Origin: an uncultured Granulosicoccus sp.
Lineage (GTDB): Bacteria; Pseudomonadota; Gammaproteobacteria; Granulosicoccales; Granulosicoccaceae
Direction of reading: 5' to 3'
Length of the DNA: 64,000 nucleotides
Assembly: GCA_937924505.1 (NCBI GenBank)
Contig: CALDSR010000001.1
Coordinates: forward strand, 1-64,000
Below are positions 44,901 to 54,463 of this stretch, in pieces (the stretch's first letter is position 1; each line of letters starts with the position of its first letter). A program made the position numbers and the translations under genes. The notes under the pieces are model-generated. The model was given only the letters and a program-made list of their open reading frames with translations. It did no database searches and had not been told where the DNA came from.

Positions 44901-46357
44901 AGACAGGCAAAGAGCTTTACTCTTTCATGCCACAGGAACTCTTGAGAAACCTGTTTACGAATTTTGAGAACGTAAGCTCAGCCAGTCGTCCATACGGTCT
45001 TGACGGCTCGCTGTCTGTTTTCACTAACGATACCAACAATAATGTGGTCGTCGATGGCGAAGAAAAAGCGTTTCTTTATGTTGGTATGCGCCGCGGTGGC
45101 CGAAACATCTATGCTCTCGATATTACCGACAGACACGAGCCGAAACTGGCATGGGTTATTCGTGGTGGAGATGGCGGCACACCTGGGTTCAACAATCTTG
45201 GGCAAACCTGGTCTCGACTAGTTCCGCACACCATCTTTCACAATGGCGCGCCCAAGCAGGTATTGACGTTTACAGCCGGTTATGACGAAAATCAGGATCC
45301 GAAAGAAGCTGATCCAGCTCGCACCACTGATGACAACGGTCGTGGATTGTTCATGATCGATGCGGTAACCGGTGACCTTATCTGGTCAGGTGGCGGCGTA
45401 GCGGGTCTTTATGACACGCACTTTCCCAACATGGATTACAGCATCCCATCAACCCCTCGCGTGATCGACGTTGATGCGGATGGTTACTCTGATCAAATCT
45501 GGGTGGGTGACATGGGGGGTCGCGTATGGCGTTTCGATCTGACCAAGTATCACACGACAGGTGAGTTTGTCAGAGGTGGAATCATGGCAGATCTTTCTGA
45601 CTCCTCAACGGCAAACGAACGTCGCTTTTTTGCAGAGCCGGATACGGCGATAGTCTCGCAAAACGGGCGGCGACATCTGACCATCGGTATTGGCTCAGGC
45701 TGGCGAGCGCACCCGCTTGATACCGACGTAAATGATCGTTATTACTTGCTGCGTACCACTGACATAAATGATGCACCAGATGGTTATGGCAAGTATATTC
45801 AAGCAACCGATAGCTACACACCACTACGAGAAGCCGATTTGCATAACGCGACCGACGTGTTCTCAGTATCAACCAATCCTTACGGATGGTATATCGAGCT
45901 TGAGGATAATGGTGAAAAGGTGTTGGGTGGTAGTGTCACCATCAACAACAAGATCATTTTCACAACCTATGTACCAGAACTCACAGGAAATGATTGCTCA
46001 CCTGCTGTTGGCAACGCTTATGCATATTCGCTGGACGTATTTGGCGCTCGACCCGTGCAGACGGTATACGATGAAAACGGGGATGCTGTAGAACCCGACA
46101 AGGAGCATCGCCGCACGAAACTCAAACGTGGTGGCCTGCCGCCTGAAGCGACGGTGCTATTGACAGAAGCGAGCCCCCCTTCCCCAGACGGCGACACGCC
46201 AGCGAACGGTGGAATGTGTGGTGGAAACGGTAGCCCGCTGATCCTCATTGGTACCGAAAAGTACTGTCTCGATACCGGTCTGGAAACCAAACGCACGTTC
46301 TGGCTCGACAAGAGCAAGGCGGGCCGCTCACAAGCGGAGTCATCAGTTCTGCCTTAA
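41924..46357 (+). CDS. pilY1: PilY1-like type IV pilus tip adhesin with inserted beta-sandwich domains
   Basis: A 1477-residue secreted protein. The ATG at 41924 has GGAG upstream and gives a signal peptide ending near PAQAD; an ATG at 41885 and a TTG at 41864 are possible. The vWA domain begins with VLFVLDTSASM and is interrupted at about residues 133-519 by two beta-sandwich domains resembling DNRLRE-type modules, then resumes at DKLREAITNLEATGGTPIQSA and VFLSDGAPS. The C-terminal part, about residue 890 onward, is the PilY1 beta-propeller, with the calcium loop DVDADGYSDQIWVGDMGGRV. PilY1 controls pilus extension and surface sensing in Pseudomonas, where it has about 1160 residues; the insertion accounts for the extra length here. 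Confidence 0.92.
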   Translation: MLSTLESLLESISKLSAGRLLTFVASATLAVSVSIPAQADDTEVFFGQIEKSDATHPNVLFVLDTSASMLWGDTGQVGSRLDRLKEAMGKILDDATNVNIGLMRFNGLDGGGSVIYPVTPVSELICGPGDACGKTNFNTQVWNGDDDSAQDRNNSNSNSNSNNTGAQRIDMGESSVDGTPQITGHRFSRVMVPQGARITSARIIFTAGSPSDGASNLKIYAEDVDDAESFNNDNNHLGDRFDNRANVHINWNNVENWAQSQPYESPDISDLVQEIVDRDNWCGGNNMAMFVTGTGTRTAFSYNAGPNASAKLAVTYDGDSVPSDGGCIEKTVTVQVSSNIDDGLQLLHPGSSTFNNRMYRHTNDIHTPRVGGNDGRETITGYYFGDIPIPQGSEIKGAELQLAISDAQSGDAEVEIRLQNSVNPAQLGGNRSNISNRTLLPGAVDWAFPDSTDTPPGTKLRSENFGTLVDDLVSNNNWDRENNGILVVLNHKSGNGTRLFKSHNSEPSSAAKLQITYLENIGETRLTAKDKLREAITNLEATGGTPIQSAFLEAANYYLGNEVDFGRTRGEDQAFWQGNIINQRHQFHRTSHPESYAGNAATRPAGCSNDFMSDPDCRNEEIFGAAVYKSPLETSCQSNHIVFLSDGAPSTDRAADKVRSLTGIDDCEDTGGRECATELAEWLHKTDHVTSLPNDQNINTYTIGFNLESEFLEDIAAAGGGRYFQAASAAELTRVFDNILADVLSVDTSFVAPGATVNQFNRLTHDKNIYFALFQPNERPTWEGNIKRYQVQTIDGETNIVDKNLEAAVDEESGFFRSLSQSFWSNTSDGHAIEAGGAAGQITLNYAYVPDNTLRRTYTFTGDSSALYGSTATADLRDEQHRLNEENDLITDEMLNIHNFGPAGAAREAYREDLLQWARGVDILDEDQDGDHDEARRHMGDPMHSRPVIVNYARTSAEAADAEDDSDTTEQEAAHTTIFVSTNEGYLHAIDQETGKELYSFMPQELLRNLFTNFENVSSASRPYGLDGSLSVFTNDTNNNVVVDGEEKAFLYVGMRRGGRNIYALDITDRHEPKLAWVIRGGDGGTPGFNNLGQTWSRLVPHTIFHNGAPKQVLTFTAGYDENQDPKEADPARTTDDNGRGLFMIDAVTGDLIWSGGGVAGLYDTHFPNMDYSIPSTPRVIDVDADGYSDQIWVGDMGGRVWRFDLTKYHTTGEFVRGGIMADLSDSSTANERRFFAEPDTAIVSQNGRRHLTIGIGSGWRAHPLDTDVNDRYYLLRTTDINDAPDGYGKYIQATDSYTPLREADLHNATDVFSVSTNPYGWYIELEDNGEKVLGGSVTINNKIIFTTYVPELTGNDCSPAVGNAYAYSLDVFGARPVQTVYDENGDAVEPDKEHRRTKLKRGGLPPEATVLLTEASPPSPDGDTPANGGMCGGNGSPLILIGTEKYCLDTGLETKRTFWLDKSKAGRSQAESSVLP

Positions 46358-46426
46358 GGAGGTGTGAGGTCGGATTGCAGCGACGGGTAAAAGTGCCTGT
46401 TGCAATTCCACCAGCATGGCATGACC

Positions 46427-46459
46427 AACACAAGCCGCTCTCTGCGGCCTGTGTTGTTT
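46427..46459 (+). terminator. Terminator-like hairpin after pilY1
   Basis: AACACAAGCCGC (46427-46438) can pair with GCGGCCTGTGTT (46444-46455), with one mismatch and a 5-base loop; GTTTC follows. It lies 70 bases after the pilY1 stop and about 25 bases before the next gene. Confidence 0.6.
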
Positions 46460-46483
46460 CCAAGTTGAGGTACACTTCAGCAC

Positions 46484-46672
46484 ATGGATAGACGCTTGAT
46501 AGAGATTCTGGTTTGCCCGGTTACCAAGGGCAAACTCATCAAACAAAATGATGAGCTATGGAGCCGCTCAGCGGCATTAGCCTACCCAATCCGCGATGGC
46601 ATTCCGGTACTCCTCGAAGATGAGGCCCGAAGCCTCACCGTTGAAGAGATCGAAAGCCTGAAAACCGATTGA
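46484..46672 (+). CDS. Trm112 family protein
   Basis: A 62-residue Trm112/YcaR-like protein: [14 protein letters not shown], then [21 protein letters not shown]. Eukaryotic Trm112 activates methyltransferases. Bacterial members usually have CP..KG near the N terminus and are often next to kdsB or lpxK; here neither is adjacent. The single Cys-Pro and no other Cys argue against a full zinc site. Confidence 0.85.
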   Translation: MDRRLIEILVCPVTKGKLIKQNDELWSRSAALAYPIRDGIPVLLEDEARSLTVEEIESLKTD

Positions 46673-46683
46673 GCCACGGCTTC

Positions 46684-46714
46684 AAGCCAAGCGCTTTTGC
46701 TGTGCGCTCGGCTT
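46684..46714. terminator. Inverted repeat between convergent genes
   Basis: AAGCCAAGCGC and GCGCTCGGCTT form an 11-bp stem with one G-U pair and a 9-base loop. It lies between the ends of the Trm112 gene and the minus-strand orphan gene. There is no T-run, so its role as terminator is uncertain. Confidence 0.4.
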
Positions 46715-46740
46715 GCGAGGCCCGTGGATACGAAGTCCGT

Positions 46741-47433
46741 CTAGTTGGCGATCGGCAAGTAGACCGTCACCACATCCGATCGACTCTCAAGCCATGATTT
46801 GCTCGTCCCGGCAAAGCGACGCATTTGCAGAAATAAAGACGGCTCGTTGTACAGCGAGGCTGGCAAGGTAATCGAGTTTTCGAACCTCTGCCAGTTTGCG
46901 TTGGAAAAATCTTTCAGATTACTGACGCGGTAATGGCTCGGCTCACCGCTGACGCTCGGTGTCAGAGAAGCAGAACGTGCACCTTTTCTGACCGCGATAT
47001 CCGATATATAAATAGTGGGGGGATTGGCTGCCAGGGTACTCCCTGCGCGACAACGCGGGCCCGGCTTGCCTTCAACGAGTTTCACTTCACGAATCAAGGT
47101 GAAATCGCGCGCCGGCTCGATCATCCGGGTACCCGCAAATCGGGTCTTGGATACAGTAACGACCAGCGGGACATTCGGCACCTCAACGATCGCACTACCA
47201 TCTGGGCCGGTAAACATCGCACCAAATTGCTTGTAATTTCCTTCAAGCCCGATGCACACTGACGCACCGGCGACAGGCTTGCCAAGATCATCAACAACCC
47301 GTACACCAAACTTGGCGGCGTGGGCTGAACCAAACGAACTCAAACCCAGCACCACAGCCATGCCAAGCACTTGACCTACTCGTTGTACCCAGCGGCAGTC
47401 AGCGCCGGAGCTATGACTCTTTACAGCATTCAT
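46741..47433 (-). CDS. Secreted protein with carboxypeptidase-regulatory-like domain
   Basis: A 230-residue exported protein. A signal peptide with a long polar N region ends at SAHA|A. Residues about 41-120 look like a carboxypeptidase-regulatory/Ig-like beta-sandwich (GVRVVDDLGKPVAGASVCIG). The C-terminal 110 residues have no recognised domain. GGGAGA precedes the start. Function unknown; probably a periplasmic or surface protein. Confidence 0.6.
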   Translation of the reverse strand: MNAVKSHSSGADCRWVQRVGQVLGMAVVLGLSSFGSAHAAKFGVRVVDDLGKPVAGASVCIGLEGNYKQFGAMFTGPDGSAIVEVPNVPLVVTVSKTRFAGTRMIEPARDFTLIREVKLVEGKPGPRCRAGSTLAANPPTIYISDIAVRKGARSASLTPSVSGEPSHYRVSNLKDFSNANWQRFENSITLPASLYNEPSLFLQMRRFAGTSKSWLESRSDVVTVYLPIAN

Positions 47434-47580
47434 GTCGTTCTCCCAGACAGACGATAGCTTGCCCCTGACATGATTTTGACGATCGATGCTCAGGTGTCAA
47501 CAAGCCGACGCGTTATTGTCACCTTGTTGCGGGAATAACGGGTGGGACGTTCCTCACAGAAGCCTGATCGGAAATGTCGG

Positions 47581-48180
47581 CTAGCTCTCCCAATGACGAA
47601 TTTTGCCCGTGTCGATGTGCACAAATCCGGATCGTCCGTAGTAACCGACACCGCCGGCCTTGAGGTCCTTGGCGATTGATTGCAACTCTCGGGTGCGGAG
47701 ACCGGGGATATGAATATCTGCAGCTCGGCCCTCCATATGCAGGCTGAATTTGGCAACATTCGACGAGCGTTTGCGCAAAGCGGCATTGGTGGCTGCCGTC
47801 CGGTAGCCCGACAGTACATGCACGTATTCGGATGACGAGACACGCTTCTGAATTTCTGCCAACTGATCAATCAACGCAAGATCCATTGGGATTTTCTCAT
47901 CGGCCCGATGATCTCGCATCAAGTGATTGATTTTGAGCAGGCTTTCATCGATGTAGTGTCCGCGCGTGAAGTACACCACCTCGAGTTTTTCCCACGTGTG
48001 CGCATTGAGAATACGCACACTGCGATCAGCGGGTCCGGAGTCGATGTCATCCTGGGAAAAGGCGCCAGCTACGGCACTCGGCACCGCCGAAATCATCGCC
48101 AGGCCGGCACCAAGCCCAAGTCCCTGACGCAGAAACTGACGACGACAGCAAGGAAATACAGCTCGAGTACGATGTGGCAT
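47581..48180 (-). CDS. Tat-exported DUF882/YcbK-type peptidase (MepK-like)
   Basis: A 199-residue protein with a twin-arginine signal, RRQFLRQGLGLGAGLAM, cleaved near VAGAFS. The DUF882 domain resembles M15-type zinc peptidases: HVLSGYRTAATNAALRKRS, HMEGRAADIHIPG with the metal-binding His and Asp, and SGFVHIDTG with the third His. E. coli MepK of this family cleaves 3-3 cross-links of peptidoglycan. A tandem 14-bp repeat lies upstream, at 48224. Confidence 0.88.
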   Translation of the reverse strand: MPHRTRAVFPCCRRQFLRQGLGLGAGLAMISAVPSAVAGAFSQDDIDSGPADRSVRILNAHTWEKLEVVYFTRGHYIDESLLKINHLMRDHRADEKIPMDLALIDQLAEIQKRVSSSEYVHVLSGYRTAATNAALRKRSSNVAKFSLHMEGRAADIHIPGLRTRELQSIAKDLKAGGVGYYGRSGFVHIDTGKIRHWES

Positions 48181-48223
48181 TTAACGTTTACAGGTTGAAA
48201 ACAGTCAATACGATTAAAACAGT

Positions 48224-48251
48224 TAATATTCGACAACTAATATTCGACAAC
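48224..48251. repeat. Tandem 14-bp repeat upstream of the DUF882 gene
   Basis: TAATATTCGACAAC occurs twice head to tail (48224-48237 and 48238-48251), and a partial copy AATATTC follows about 10 bases on. It lies about 45-70 bases upstream of the DUF882 start, where a regulator could bind. Confidence 0.7.
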
Positions 48252-48354
48252 GGTGGTCAATATTCAGACAGCATTGTGCCATAACTGTGAGGATCGCGGT
48301 ACGGGTCACTCGGTCAACAATGATGGCCGACTTGCCAATATCGGCGTAACATTT

Positions 48355-48831
48355 TCAGACGTAAAGAACTTCCAGAATTTCGTATTCTCGAACCCCGCCC
48401 GGCGTAGTGACACCGACCTCGTCACCCTCGCTCTTGCCGATCAGCGCCTTGGCAACCGGTGAGCCGAAGCTGATGCGACGCGCTTTCAAGTCAGCTTCGT
48501 CGTCTCCGACTATCTGATACGTAATCTCGTCATCCGAATCGAGATCGAGAAGCTTTACCGTCGAGCCGAAAACCACCTTGCCGTTTGCGTTGACGGTGGT
48601 GACATCAATGACCTGTGCATTTGACAGTTTCGCTTCAATTTCCTTGATACGCCCTTCTATAAAACTTTGCTGTTCGCGCGCGGCATGATATTCGGCATTT
48701 TCTTTCAAGTCGCCGTGCTCGCGCGCATCGGCAATCGCCTGGATCACGGTAGGACGCTGGTTCGTTTTCAGATCACTCAGTTCCTCACGCAGCTGAGTCT
48801 CGCCACGTTTGGTCAAAGGCACCTTGCTCAT
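48355..48831 (-). CDS. greA: Transcription elongation factor GreA
   Basis: A 158-residue GreA, which stimulates transcript cleavage by backtracked RNA polymerase. The N-terminal coiled coil includes the tip acidic residues in [25 protein letters not shown] sequence (about residues 36-55), and the C-terminal domain has [16 protein letters not shown] and [19 protein letters not shown]. It overlaps the end of carB by 4 bases (ATGA), in the usual carA-carB-greA order. Confidence 0.96.
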   Translation of the reverse strand: MSKVPLTKRGETQLREELSDLKTNQRPTVIQAIADAREHGDLKENAEYHAAREQQSFIEGRIKEIEAKLSNAQVIDVTTVNANGKVVFGSTVKLLDLDSDDEITYQIVGDDEADLKARRISFGSPVAKALIGKSEGDEVGVTTPGGVREYEILEVLYV

Positions 48832-51800
48832 ACTGTCTCCGCATGTAGGTCACTGAGCCGATAAACAGGCTCGTCGGTACTATGGCGCAAGGCGGAACAA
48901 ATCGCATTCGCACCAGACAAGGTCGTGGTGTAAGGGATTTTGCCACCCACGGCCTGTTGCCGAATATAGTATGAATCAAGAATGGCTTGCCGACCATCTG
49001 TCGTGTTTATGATCAGGTCTATTTCACGATTCTTGATAGCGTCCAGCACATGCGGCTGCCCTTGCTGAACCTTGTTGACAGGCACGCATTCGAAGCCTGC
49101 CTTGCTGATCACCTTGTGGGTGCCATCGGTCGCAGTCAGCGTAAAGCCTGCATCGATCAAGCGCCGCGCCACGTCAACAATACCCGCCTTGTCAGCATCG
49201 CGAACGCTGATAAAAGCACGGCCCGATGACGGTAATTCAACCGAAGCGGCAAGCGATGCCTTGTAAAACGCTTCGCCAAAACTCAAACCGGACCCCATTA
49301 CCTCGCCGGTTGATTTCATTTCAGGCCCCAGCAAGGGATCGACACCGGGAAACTTGGCGAACGGAAAAACAGATTCCTTGACGCTGAAGAACTTGGGCTT
49401 GGGTACGGCGAGCACACCTTGGGCAGCCAATGACTGTCCCGCCATACAGCGTGCAGCCACCTTGGCCAGTGGAACGCCAGTCGCTTTCGACACAAACGGT
49501 ACGGTACGCGATGCCCGTGGATTCACTTCAAGCACATAAATCGTGTCACCCTGAATCGCAAACTGGGTGTTCATCAAGCCTCTGACACTAAGCCCGTGCG
49601 CCATCTTGGCAACTTGCGCATGTAATTCCGCGATAACTTCATCAGAGAGATTATGCGGCGGTAATGAGCAGGCTGAATCACCCGAGTGAATACCGGCCTC
49701 CTCGATGTGTTCCATGACCCCGCCCACCAGCACATCCTTGCCGTCACAGATCGCATCGACATCCACCTCGACCGCATCGTTCAAAAAACGATCGAGCAAT
49801 ACCGGTGAATCGTTTGACACGCTGACCGCCTCGGTCATGTAGCGAGTCAAATCACTTTCCTCGCGAACGATCTCCATGGCGCGACCACCCAATACATAAC
49901 TTGGACGGACTACTAGCGGATACCCGATTTCAGCCGCCAACGCAATAGCCTGTTCCGGGTTTCGTGCAGTACGGTTGGGTGGCTGCTTCAAACTCAGCGT
50001 CTCGACAAGTTGCTGAAAGCGCTCGCGATCCTCAGCCAGATCAATTGATTCTGGTGACGTTCCGATAATCGGTGCACCGGCCGCAAGCAAATCGCGCGCG
50101 AGTTTTAACGGCGTCTGGCCACCATACTGAACAATCACACCTACTGGCTGTTCAACATCAATGATGGACAAAACATCTTCGAGCGTTAGCGGTTCGAAGT
50201 ACAGGCGATCAGAGGTATCGAAATCGGTGGATACGGTTTCCGGATTACAGTTGACCATGATGGTTTCATAGCCATCGTCACGCAACGCAAGTGCTGCATG
50301 TACACAGCAATAATCAAATTCGATGCCTTGGCCAATACGATTTGGCCCACCGCCAAGCACCATGATTTTCTTGTTCGACGTTGGCTCGGCTTCACAAATC
50401 TTTTCGTATGTGGAATACAGATAAGCTGTGGACGTTGCAAATTCAGCAGCGCATGAATCCACCCGCTTGTACACCGGCTTGACACCATGGCCTAGCCTCG
50501 CCTTACGCACATCGCCTTCCGAGACCGATAGCAAACTTGCCAGTCGCGCATCACTGAAGCCATCTCGCTTGAGTCGGAAAAATGTATCAGCATCCAGCTT
50601 GTCCAGGGAGCCAATGTCTCTTTCAACGATTAGCTCATCATCAATGATTTCTTTTATCTGGCACAGAAACCAGCGGTCTATATGCGTGGATTCGAAGACT
50701 TCATCGATAGTTTGTCCGACGCGAAAAGCTTCAGCAACAAACCAAAGCCTGTGTTCTCGCGCTACGCGCAGTTCACGCGTCAGCACTACCTTCTTTTCAT
50801 CTTCATCCAATCCAGGATCAAGCACAGGATCAAATCCGTTGACGCCAATTTCAAGCCCACGCAGTGCCTTTTGTAGTGATTCTTTCAGGGTACGGCCAAT
50901 CGCCATGACTTCACCGACGGACTTCATCTGTGTGGTCAGACGATTGTCAGCCGTCGGGAATTTTTCAAACGTAAAGCGCGGTACCTTGGTGACGACATAA
51001 TCGATCGACGGTTCAAACGAGGCCGGTGTCTTGCCACCCGTTATTTCGTTTTGCAATTCATTCAGCGTGAAACCAACAGCGAGTTTTGCCGCGACACGTG
51101 CTATCGGAAAACCGGTTGCCTTTGACGCCAGGGCCGATGATCGAGACACGCGCGGGTTCATCTCGATGATAATCATCGCGCCATCGTCAGGATTGATCGC
51201 AAACTGCACGTTTGAACCACCCGTATCAACACCGATTTTGCGTAACACGTCGATCGACGCATTTCTCATCAGTTGATATTCCTTGTCCGTCAGGGTTTGC
51301 GACGGCGCAACCGTTATCGAGTCACCCGTGTGAATACCCATCGGATCCAGGTTCTCGATAGAGCAAACGATGATGACGTTGTCCGCCTGATCGCGCACCA
51401 CCTCCATTTCGTACTCTTTCCAGCCGAGAACCGATTCCTCAAGCAAGACTTCGGTGGTCGGTGAAAGATCAAGACCCCGATTGATAATATCTTCGAACTC
51501 TTCGCGGTTATAGGCAATACCGCCGCCACTACCACCCATCGTGAATGATGGCCGGATGATGCAGGGAAAGCCAATGGATTCAAGCCCGACTTGCGCTTCT
51601 TCCATGGAATGGGCAATGGCAGCACGCGGTGTTGACAAGCCTATCTCTGTCATTGCCTGGCGAAACTTGTCTCGGTCCTCAGCCATGTCGATGGCTTCGG
51701 GACTGGCACCGATCATTTGCACATTGAACTCATCGAGCACACCTTCGCGCTTGAGATCCAGAGCGCAATTCAACGCCGTCTGCCCACCCATCGTTGGTAA

Positions 51801-52058
51801 CAAGGCGTCGGGGCGTTCACGTTCAATGATTCGCTTGACGACTCGCCAGTCAATCGGTTCGATATAGGTCGCATCGGCCATGGCCGGATCGGTCATGATC
51901 GTAGCCGGGTTTGAATTGACCAGAATGACGCGGTAGTCCTCTTCCTTAAGCGCCTTGCACGCTTGTGCGCCGGAGTAATCGAACTCACAGGCCTGTCCAA
52001 TGACAATCGGACCAGCGCCAATGATCAGGATGCTTTTGATATCGCTACGTTTTGGCAT
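48828..52058 (-). CDS. carB: Carbamoyl-phosphate synthase large subunit
   Basis: A 1076-residue CarB with two homologous ATP-grasp halves. The first starts [20 protein letters not shown] and phosphorylates bicarbonate; the second starts [18 protein letters not shown] and phosphorylates carbamate. The C-terminal allosteric MGS-like domain holds [13 protein letters not shown]. It makes carbamoyl phosphate for arginine and pyrimidine synthesis with CarA, whose gene ends 3 bp upstream. Confidence 0.98.
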   Translation of the reverse strand: MPKRSDIKSILIIGAGPIVIGQACEFDYSGAQACKALKEEDYRVILVNSNPATIMTDPAMADATYIEPIDWRVVKRIIERERPDALLPTMGGQTALNCALDLKREGVLDEFNVQMIGASPEAIDMAEDRDKFRQAMTEIGLSTPRAAIAHSMEEAQVGLESIGFPCIIRPSFTMGGSGGGIAYNREEFEDIINRGLDLSPTTEVLLEESVLGWKEYEMEVVRDQADNVIIVCSIENLDPMGIHTGDSITVAPSQTLTDKEYQLMRNASIDVLRKIGVDTGGSNVQFAINPDDGAMIIIEMNPRVSRSSALASKATGFPIARVAAKLAVGFTLNELQNEITGGKTPASFEPSIDYVVTKVPRFTFEKFPTADNRLTTQMKSVGEVMAIGRTLKESLQKALRGLEIGVNGFDPVLDPGLDEDEKKVVLTRELRVAREHRLWFVAEAFRVGQTIDEVFESTHIDRWFLCQIKEIIDDELIVERDIGSLDKLDADTFFRLKRDGFSDARLASLLSVSEGDVRKARLGHGVKPVYKRVDSCAAEFATSTAYLYSTYEKICEAEPTSNKKIMVLGGGPNRIGQGIEFDYCCVHAALALRDDGYETIMVNCNPETVSTDFDTSDRLYFEPLTLEDVLSIIDVEQPVGVIVQYGGQTPLKLARDLLAAGAPIIGTSPESIDLAEDRERFQQLVETLSLKQPPNRTARNPEQAIALAAEIGYPLVVRPSYVLGGRAMEIVREESDLTRYMTEAVSVSNDSPVLLDRFLNDAVEVDVDAICDGKDVLVGGVMEHIEEAGIHSGDSACSLPPHNLSDEVIAELHAQVAKMAHGLSVRGLMNTQFAIQGDTIYVLEVNPRASRTVPFVSKATGVPLAKVAARCMAGQSLAAQGVLAVPKPKFFSVKESVFPFAKFPGVDPLLGPEMKSTGEVMGSGLSFGEAFYKASLAASVELPSSGRAFISVRDADKAGIVDVARRLIDAGFTLTATDGTHKVISKAGFECVPVNKVQQGQPHVLDAIKNREIDLIINTTDGRQAILDSYYIRQQAVGGKIPYTTTLSGANAICSALRHSTDEPVYRLSDLHAETV

Positions 52059-52061
52059 GGC

Positions 52062-53246
52062 TCAGGACATCCCGGGTATCAAGGAGAGAAATTGATCGAA
52101 CAGATCCTGCACATCGTGCGGACCAGGGCTTGCCTCGGGATGTCCTTGAAAACCCATGGCCGGAACATCAAGACGACGAATGCCTTGCAATGACTGATCG
52201 AACAGAGACACATGTGTTATCGCTATCGAGTTGCTCAGCGACTCGCTGTCCACGGCGAAACCGTGGTTCTGACTGCTGATCATGACGCGACCCGTTGCTG
52301 TATCGAGCACCGGATGATTGGCCCCATGATGGCCAAATTTCATCTTCATGGTTTTCGCACCAGAAGCCAGCGCCAGCAATTGATGACCCAGGCAAATACC
52401 GAAAGTTGGAATTTTCTTTTCCAACAGGGTCGCAATGGTCTCAATCGCATAGGTACATGGTTCGGGATCACCAGGGCCATTGGACAAAAACAGGCCATCC
52501 GGTGACAAGGCAAGAATGTCATCAGCGGTGGTTGTCGCCGGCACCACGGTGACTCGGCAACCACGATCGACGAAAAGCCTCAGTATGTTGTGCTTGACGC
52601 CAAAATCCATCGCCACGATATGCGTCAAGGTCGCGCTTGAAGACGATTCAGCCGACGAGCTGGCTCCCGCAGTAGTTGCACTCGCAGCCAACTGCCAAGT
52701 CCCCTCATCCCAGGTATATGAAGCAGAACAGCTGACGACCTTGGCGAGATCCATTCCGGCAATGCCAGAAAACTCATCAGCTGCATCCAAGGCCCGCTTG
52801 CGTGCGGATTCAGCGCTCGCCGCATCTCCGGCGAGCGCGGGATCAGCGAAGATACAACCGCCCTGCGCACCCTTGTCGCGCAGATGGCGCGTCAGTGCAC
52901 GAGTGTCGATGTCGCTGATGGCTACGACCTGGTGCGTGTGCAGGTAGTCCGGCAAGCTTTGCCCCGAACGAAAGTTGCTGTGCAGGCGCGGAACATCCCG
53001 CACAATCAGACCTTTGGCAAAAATCGAGTTGGACTCAACGTCCTCACTGTTCACACCCGTGTTGCCAATATGTGGATAGGTGAGAGTCACAATCTGTTCG
53101 GCGTAGGACGGGTCTGTCAGAATTTCCTGGTAACCAGTCATGGCGGTGTTAAACACCACTTCTCCGACAGACATCCCGTCAATGCCAATGGCAACACCTT
53201 CAAAGCAGGTGCCGTCAGCTAAAGCAAGTATGGCAGGACGTGACAC
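52062..53246 (-). CDS. carA: Carbamoyl-phosphate synthase small subunit
   Basis: A 394-residue CarA that supplies ammonia from glutamine through its class I glutamine amidotransferase domain. The catalytic Cys is in [13 protein letters not shown], and the His and Glu lie near [15 protein letters not shown]. The start chosen is GTG at 53246 with GGGGA six bases upstream; the frame continues upstream to 53432 with unrelated residues. A hairpin followed by a T-run lies in its leader. Confidence 0.96.
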   Translation of the reverse strand: MSRPAILALADGTCFEGVAIGIDGMSVGEVVFNTAMTGYQEILTDPSYAEQIVTLTYPHIGNTGVNSEDVESNSIFAKGLIVRDVPRLHSNFRSGQSLPDYLHTHQVVAISDIDTRALTRHLRDKGAQGGCIFADPALAGDAASAESARKRALDAADEFSGIAGMDLAKVVSCSASYTWDEGTWQLAASATTAGASSSAESSSSATLTHIVAMDFGVKHNILRLFVDRGCRVTVVPATTTADDILALSPDGLFLSNGPGDPEPCTYAIETIATLLEKKIPTFGICLGHQLLALASGAKTMKMKFGHHGANHPVLDTATGRVMISSQNHGFAVDSESLSNSIAITHVSLFDQSLQGIRRLDVPAMGFQGHPEASPGPHDVQDLFDQFLSLIPGMS

Positions 53247-53317
53247 AGGCGTTCCCCGATTGTTCCCCAGTAAAAAAAGATCAAAAAACCGAAACACAAG
53301 TTTTTTACGCAGCGCAC

Positions 53318-53360
53318 ACAAAAACGGGAAAAGACGCTGTGCTTTCGCGTTCTTTTCCCG
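53318..53360 (-). terminator. Terminator or attenuator hairpin upstream of carA
   Basis: On the minus strand, CGGGAAAAGAACGC pairs with GCGTCTTTTCCCG (one bulged base, a 9-base loop), followed by TTTTTGTGTG. It lies about 95 bases after the MBL hydrolase stop and about 70 bases before the carA start. It can end the parE-MBL transcript, attenuate carA, or both. Confidence 0.7.
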
Positions 53361-53455
53361 TGACTTGATTGCGACGTGAATGTTACGCGGGACAGCGTCG
53401 ATTGTCCACTGTAAACCGTGGGAAATAATCAACGATTGACGGTCGTTGGCAGCTG

Positions 53456-54463
53456 TTAATTTACCTGTTGAAAGTGCAACAAACCACCCTCATCACGACG
53501 TTCAAGTTCGCCTTTTTTCTCGAGGTGCACGAGGTGGGCAAGGCTCTCACCCAACGCGAATGACATTTGCTGCGCATCGAGTTTACGGCCAAACAGCAGG
53601 TCAAATAGCGCATACGGTGTCGTTGCACATCGACAAGCCTGACGGACCTCGTCGAGTCGCTTGTCATGATGGTGCATCAGTGTGTCCAGTCGCTCGTGCA
53701 AACCACGAAAAGGCAGGCCATGTGACGGCAGAACCAGCGTATCGATGGGTAAGTCTTTCAGCGATTCACAACATTGCAGAAAACTGAACAAGGGATCCGG
53801 GTCACGCGCATTTAACATCAGGCTGACATTCGGCGTAATTGAAGGCAGTACCTGATCCGCGGCAATCAGCAACCTCAGTTTATCCGAGTACAACATCAGC
53901 ATGGCAGGTGCGTGCCCGCGTCCGTTCAATACGGTGAAGTTCAGACCGCCAAGGTTGACCGAAGCCTCTTCCTCAAGATGCTGCCAGGCATCAGTCGGTG
54001 GCGGCTCGTGAACGCCTTTTCGGTAGCTGTTGCCCATCGATTTCACCGCGGTTACGGCTTCGTCAGGCAGCCCGCTGCGTCGATACCAATCGGCGTAATA
54101 CTCACCATATTGCGCGTCCTCAACGGCCCAGATTTCGCGGGCGATGTCCGTTTCGACTGCACTCCCCAGAAGGCTGACGCCCTGTTCATGAAACCATCCG
54201 GCAAGTCCCATATGATCTGGATGAAAGTGGGTGACCAGCAACTGTCCCGGCATCGTTGTCTGCAACAGTGACTGCCAAACCTCTCGCGTCAGCCGGGTGC
54301 CAAGGCCAGTGTCAATCAACACCGCCGTGTCGCCTTCGCCCAGCAGCCAGCAATTCACATGATCGAGCCGGAACGGCAACGGCATGCGAACCCAGCGAAT
54401 ACCGGGTGCAACGGCTTCGCTACTGCCTGTGTCGGGGGGCTCAGACCAGGGAAATTCGATCAT
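53456..54463 (-). CDS. MBL-fold metallo-hydrolase
   Basis: A 335-residue metallo-beta-lactamase-fold enzyme. The metal motif is [15 protein letters not shown], followed by a His in [12 protein letters not shown], Asp in AADQVLPSI and His in [11 protein letters not shown]. The C-terminal 90 residues form a winged-helix-like cap, as in LACTB2-type hydrolases. It overlaps the parE stop as ATGA. Substrate unknown, possibly a thioester or nucleic acid. Confidence 0.82.
   Translation of the reverse strand: MIEFPWSEPPDTGSSEAVAPGIRWVRMPLPFRLDHVNCWLLGEGDTAVLIDTGLGTRLTREVWQSLLQTTMPGQLLVTHFHPDHMGLAGWFHEQGVSLLGSAVETDIAREIWAVEDAQYGEYYADWYRRSGLPDEAVTAVKSMGNSYRKGVHEPPPTDAWQHLEEEASVNLGGLNFTVLNGRGHAPAMLMLYSDKLRLLIAADQVLPSITPNVSLMLNARDPDPLFSFLQCCESLKDLPIDTLVLPSHGLPFRGLHERLDTLMHHHDKRLDEVRQACRCATTPYALFDLLFGRKLDAQQMSFALGESLAHLVHLEKKGELERRDEGGLLHFQQVN

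Noticed and set aside
47490..47870. 126-residue minus-strand frame
   Set aside because: It lies across the DUF882 peptidase gene in another frame; the peptidase has clear motifs.
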